NCBI GenBank assembly: GCA_026002265.1
Contig: BOBG01000085.1
Location: 1-8,737 of the forward strand
Direction: 5' to 3'
DNA from: Spirochaetia bacterium
GTDB lineage: Bacteria; Spirochaetota; Spirochaetia; Treponematales; Breznakiellaceae
Length of the DNA stretch: 8,737 nt
Part shown: positions 6,141-8,737 of the stretch, in pieces
Position numbering within the stretch: the stretch's first letter is position 1
Layout of the letters: each line of letters begins with the position of its first letter
Notes under the pieces: generated by a model
Told to the model about the DNA's origin: nothing
Seen by the model: the letters and a program-made list of their open reading frames with translations, nothing else
The model's database searches: none
Position numbers and translations under genes: made by a program

Positions 6141-6980
6141 CTAACCTTTTACCGCACCGGCAACAACTCCAGCGATAATATTTTTTTGAAATGCAATAAA
6201 GAAAATCACCGAAGGGACAACCGTGAGTACCATAGCAGTCATTGCATAATGCCACTGAGTATTAAATTGACCAACAAACGTATATGCAGCAAGAACGAGG
6301 GTCTTCGTCTCGTTAGTACGGTTTACCATTAACAATGGCAGCAGAAAATCATTCCAGATCCACATAACATCAAGCACAACAACAGTCGCCGTAACGGATT
6401 TGAGCAGCGGAAAAATAATCTGGATAAAAGTACTGAAGGTGCCGGCCCCGTCAATATAAGAACTTTCGTCCAGTTCACGGGGAATCGTTGACATAAAATT
6501 AAAATAAATAAAAGCTGCCATCGAAATACCAAATCCCCAGTATTGAATACCAAGTCCGGTTTTAGTACCGGCAAGTCCTAAAATCGACATTGTTTTGAGC
6601 AGTGTAATCATAATGGTCTGAAAAGGAATAAGCATCGGAATAATGATAAAAAGCCGGGCAAAAGCTGTAAATTTATTTTTCCGGCGCTGAAGAATATAAG
6701 CAGCTAACGAGGAAAAAAACACGATACCCACGATACCGAGTATGGTGATATAGGTCGTATTAAAAAATAGTTTGACATAACTCATTTTTGAAATGACAAA
6801 CACATAATTTTCCGGCGCCCACATTTTCGGCAGAGAAATAGCGCTGGAAACTACTTCGCCAAAAGGTTTTAATGAATTTATCAGCATAAGAAAAACCGGA
6901 TATATATAGAGTAGAGCAATAATCGTAACAATAACGGCTAAGACAGTAAGTGTTGTTTTTTGTTTTTGTTTGAGAGTCAT
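6141..6980 (-). CDS. Sugar ABC transporter permease, MalG/CUT1 type
   Basis: This is the second inner-membrane subunit of a binding-protein-dependent carbohydrate importer, 279 residues long. A positively charged N-terminus (MTLKQKQK) precedes a first membrane segment at about 11-35. Further segments are predicted near 71-97, 108-131, 149-163, 195-217 and 246-268. The cytoplasmic EAA loop that contacts the ATPase is ESSYIDGAGTFSTFIQIIFP (172-191), with the conserved D-G-A and final proline. WNDFLLPLL (209-217) and the C-terminal KNIIAGVVAGAVKG are typical of MalG-like proteins. Its ATG overlaps the upstream permease stop by 1 nt (TAATG), which implies translational coupling. No ATPase gene is present; CUT1 systems often share one encoded elsewhere. 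Confidence 0.92.
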   Translation of the reverse strand: MTLKQKQKTTLTVLAVIVTIIALLYIYPVFLMLINSLKPFGEVVSSAISLPKMWAPENYVFVISKMSYVKLFFNTTYITILGIVGIVFFSSLAAYILQRRKNKFTAFARLFIIIPMLIPFQTIMITLLKTMSILGLAGTKTGLGIQYWGFGISMAAFIYFNFMSTIPRELDESSYIDGAGTFSTFIQIIFPLLKSVTATVVVLDVMWIWNDFLLPLLMVNRTNETKTLVLAAYTFVGQFNTQWHYAMTAMVLTVVPSVIFFIAFQKNIIAGVVAGAVKG

Positions 6981-7846
6981 TATTCGCTCCGGAATACTTT
7001 TAATACGATCTGCGTTAAAATCAGAACAATGATAAAAAATACGAGACTTTCCGCAGAGCCAAGCCCATACCGGTTATTCTGAAAAGCATCCCGGTAAATA
7101 CCAAGTGTGACGGAATATGTTGAACCGGCCGGACCGCCCCTGGTCAGAGCTAAAATAATATCAAAAACTTTAAGCGAATTAGTAAGCGACATAAACATAC
7201 AGGTTGAAATTGACGGTGCCAAAAGCGGAATGATGACGCTCCGGAGCCGGATAAAACCGGAAGCACCGTCTACTACTGACGCTTCGATAACATCCTGCGG
7301 CATCGCCTCAAGTCCTGCGATATAAAGCACAATGTAAAAGCCCAACGACTGCCAAACTCCGACAATAACCACGGAAATAAAAGCTAAAGTCGGCTCGCCC
7401 AGCCAGCTCCAACTGAAAATATCGAGGTGGGTGCTTTGGAGCAAAGTATCAAAACCGGAAGAAAAGATAAAACGCCAGATGAAGCCGACAATAGTCATAC
7501 TCATTATATAAGGAATAAAAAATAAACCGCGCAGAGCATTTGCCATAAAGAACTTTTTGACGAGAGCAAGAGCAAGGGCAAGCGCAGCTATATTAGAAAA
7601 AATCATAAAAAGAACGGTGTATTTAAAAGTAAAAAGCAATGTACGGAGAAAATCAGCGCCGCCGGTAAAAATCGTCTTGAAATTTCCGAGGCCGATAAAT
7701 TGGGGCGCACGAGCTATACCGTCCCATTTGGTAAAAGAATAATATCCGGAAAGTACAAAAGGAATATAGATCATTACAGCAACAAGAATCAACGCCGGAA
7801 GCGGATATAAAACCGATTCTATTTTTTCGGTCTTTTGTTTTTTCAT
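6980..7846 (-). CDS. Sugar ABC transporter permease, MalF/CUT1 type
   Basis: This is the first inner-membrane subunit of the carbohydrate importer, 288 residues, first gene of the transporter operon. Membrane segments lie near residues 13-35, 72-98, 107-129, 155-178, 205-226 and 263-284. The N-terminal region shows SGYYSFTKWDG (33-43) and FIGLGNFKTIF (50-60), typical of UgpA/MalF-like permeases. The EAA loop is EASVVDGASGFIRLRSVIIP (188-207), with D193-G194-A195 conserved, followed by LLAPS. LTRGGPAGST (234-243) is another family hallmark. The start is supported by GAGAGG 4 nt upstream on the minus strand. It lacks the long periplasmic insertion of enterobacterial MalF, as is usual for CUT1 permeases of other phyla. 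Substrate is not determinable from sequence. Confidence 0.92.
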   Translation of the reverse strand: MKKQKTEKIESVLYPLPALILVAVMIYIPFVLSGYYSFTKWDGIARAPQFIGLGNFKTIFTGGADFLRTLLFTFKYTVLFMIFSNIAALALALALVKKFFMANALRGLFFIPYIMSMTIVGFIWRFIFSSGFDTLLQSTHLDIFSWSWLGEPTLAFISVVIVGVWQSLGFYIVLYIAGLEAMPQDVIEASVVDGASGFIRLRSVIIPLLAPSISTCMFMSLTNSLKVFDIILALTRGGPAGSTYSVTLGIYRDAFQNNRYGLGSAESLVFFIIVLILTQIVLKVFRSE

Positions 7847-7850
7847 AATA

Positions 7851-7885
7851 CCTCTCTTTTTACACCGGTTTTATTATTCTGTCAA
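7851..7885 (-). promoter_or_regulatory. Candidate promoter and RBS of the transporter operon
   Basis: On the minus strand a perfect TTGACA (7880-7885) is followed after 17 nt by TAAAAA (7857-7862, 4 of 6 matches to TATAAT). The GAGAGG ribosome binding site (7851-7856) begins directly after the -10 box, so the predicted transcription start would fall inside or just after the binding site. Either the 5' leader is extremely short or the true -10 lies elsewhere, for example TAGAAT in the same intergenic region. The 133-nt gap 7847-7979 contains no gene and no clear terminator for the upstream rluA-like gene. Confidence 0.4.
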
Positions 7886-7979
7886 GACGTGGTGTATGCT
7901 TAATTCTAGTTTTTATGCAAATAATCTAATACAACCGGCTGCTATAGACCGGTGGACCTTCCTATTCACGGCATCATTA

Positions 7980-8663
7980 TCAAGGAATTTGATAACGGCA
8001 TGGTTTTCCCGAAGTAGGATCCAAGAAATTGATCTCACACGCACACAAAGCCATGCGTTCATTAGTTTTTTTGGGAGGACCGTAACGAATATCATTGATA
8101 ATAGGATAGCCGATCCACGCAAGATGACAGCGGATTTGGTGCCGGAACCCGCTGTTTAACTGCAAAACCCATAATTTTTTATCTTTTAAGTTAGTAGTAG
8201 TGACAATTTCCGTATGATATTGGGTAACATTTGGATCAACTATAGGTCTGACCACAAGGCGCCCTTCACCAAAAACCTTAAAACCGCTAGAAATAGCTCC
8301 GAGTACAATAGAAGGAGTCGGCGGAAACCCAGGACCCGGCTGCTGTGGACTCTTTTCTGAAAATGCCCGGTATTCTTTGACAAAACGCCCTGTTTGCTGC
8401 TGGTATTTCAATTTGTCATAAGCTTTTTGCGTACGAGCACAGAGTAATAATCCTTCGGTTTCATAGTCAAGCCGATGAAGTATTCCGCCTTCCCATGGAT
8501 TCTTTCCATGTACATTGAGTACTTCCGGAAAGGAAGAAGCGCACCATGCGAGAAGATTTTCTGTTTCACTCTGTCTCAATGGAACAGAATGAAGTCCGGC
8601 TGGTTTGTATAAAATAAGATAGTCACGCGTTTCAGCGAAAATAGATGGGACACCATGCATCAT
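7980..8663 (-). CDS. RluA-family RNA pseudouridine synthase
   Basis: This enzyme is expected to isomerise specific uridines in rRNA or tRNA to pseudouridine in the cytoplasm. From the chosen start it has 227 residues. YKPAG (19-23) is the usual N-terminal signature. GGILHRLDYETEG (59-71) contains the catalytic aspartate D66. GFRHQIRCHLAWIGYPIINDIRYG (172-195) matches the C-terminal core of the family, which positions RNA and closes the active site. An in-frame ATG at 8684 would add seven residues but has no ribosome binding site. The ATG at 8663 is preceded by GAGAGG with 9 nt spacing and is therefore preferred. There is no S4 domain, so it belongs to the short RluA-like group. The RNA target cannot be assigned. 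It is the most upstream minus-strand gene here and may be cotranscribed with genes beyond the window. Confidence 0.88.
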   Translation of the reverse strand: MMHGVPSIFAETRDYLILYKPAGLHSVPLRQSETENLLAWCASSFPEVLNVHGKNPWEGGILHRLDYETEGLLLCARTQKAYDKLKYQQQTGRFVKEYRAFSEKSPQQPGPGFPPTPSIVLGAISSGFKVFGEGRLVVRPIVDPNVTQYHTEIVTTTNLKDKKLWVLQLNSGFRHQIRCHLAWIGYPIINDIRYGPPKKTNERMALCACEINFLDPTSGKPCRYQIP

Positions 8664-8672
8664 AAAAATTGC

Positions 8673-8678
8673 CCTCTC
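8673..8678 (-). promoter_or_regulatory. Ribosome binding site fixing the pseudouridine-synthase start
   Basis: GAGAGG on the minus strand, 9 nt before the ATG at 8663 and downstream of the alternative ATG at 8684. It is identical to the site before the first permease gene, which favours the shorter protein. Confidence 0.55.
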
Positions 8679-8737
8679 ATTCATGCAGACTTGATCACTA
8701 TTTCAGAGATCACCCATCCGCTGTGTTACAGTTTCCC

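Noticed and set aside
7934..7953. CCGG-containing short inverted repeat after the pseudouridine-synthase stop
   Set aside because: The stem is only about 4 bp with a long loop and no T run, so it is not a credible terminator.
8243..8252. AGGTCTGACC in the pseudouridine-synthase gene, resembling the repeat core
   Set aside because: It matches only 10 bases of the mutated variant and has no flanking similarity, so it is probably chance.
8703..8737. Possible 3' end of a minus-strand gene ending TVTQRMGDL
   Set aside because: Only about ten codons are in the window, and another frame is equally open, so it cannot be supported.

Overview
The window looks like a chromosomal segment of a Treponema-like spirochaete. 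The support is modest: a clamp-loader protein of unusual architecture, a carbohydrate ABC transporter without its own ATPase, a substrate-binding protein with a Treponema-style signal peptide, medium GC content and a striking excess of CCGG. No RNA gene, transposase or CRISPR array is visible.

Positions 1-910 hold no convincing gene. They contain three tandem copies of a unit of about 175 bp, a 75-bp imperfect palindrome related to the array at 4265-4634, an orphan rho-independent terminator, inverted fragments carrying the GAGGTCTGTCCCC core, and a perfect 16-bp hairpin. Positions 917-4243 carry two plus-strand genes 3 nt apart: a GH31 alpha-xylosidase of the YicI type whose C-terminal domain is missing, and a HolB-like DNA polymerase III clamp-loader subunit with an insertion of about 95 residues. 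A start codon with a strong ribosome binding site overlaps the holB stop codon, but its reading frame dies in the following repeats. Positions 4265-4634 are a tandem array of 125-bp units built around the 75-bp palindrome. Positions 4637-4795 are eight dyads spaced at exactly 21 bp.

Positions 4838-8684 are read from the minus strand. In transcription order they are an RluA-type pseudouridine synthase, two CUT1 sugar-permease subunits that overlap by 1 nt, and the periplasmic binding protein. The permeases and binding protein form one operon whose candidate promoter lies just upstream of 7846. Its ATPase is not in the window. The alpha-xylosidase and transporter could act together on xylosylated oligosaccharides, but this is only an inference from proximity, since they are convergent and separated by repeats.

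The most unusual content is the repeat landscape. Every intergenic stretch around the gh31-holB pair is filled with repeats of several families. One family lies in opposite orientations on the two sides of the pair, and the core word of another occurs inside the holB reading frame.
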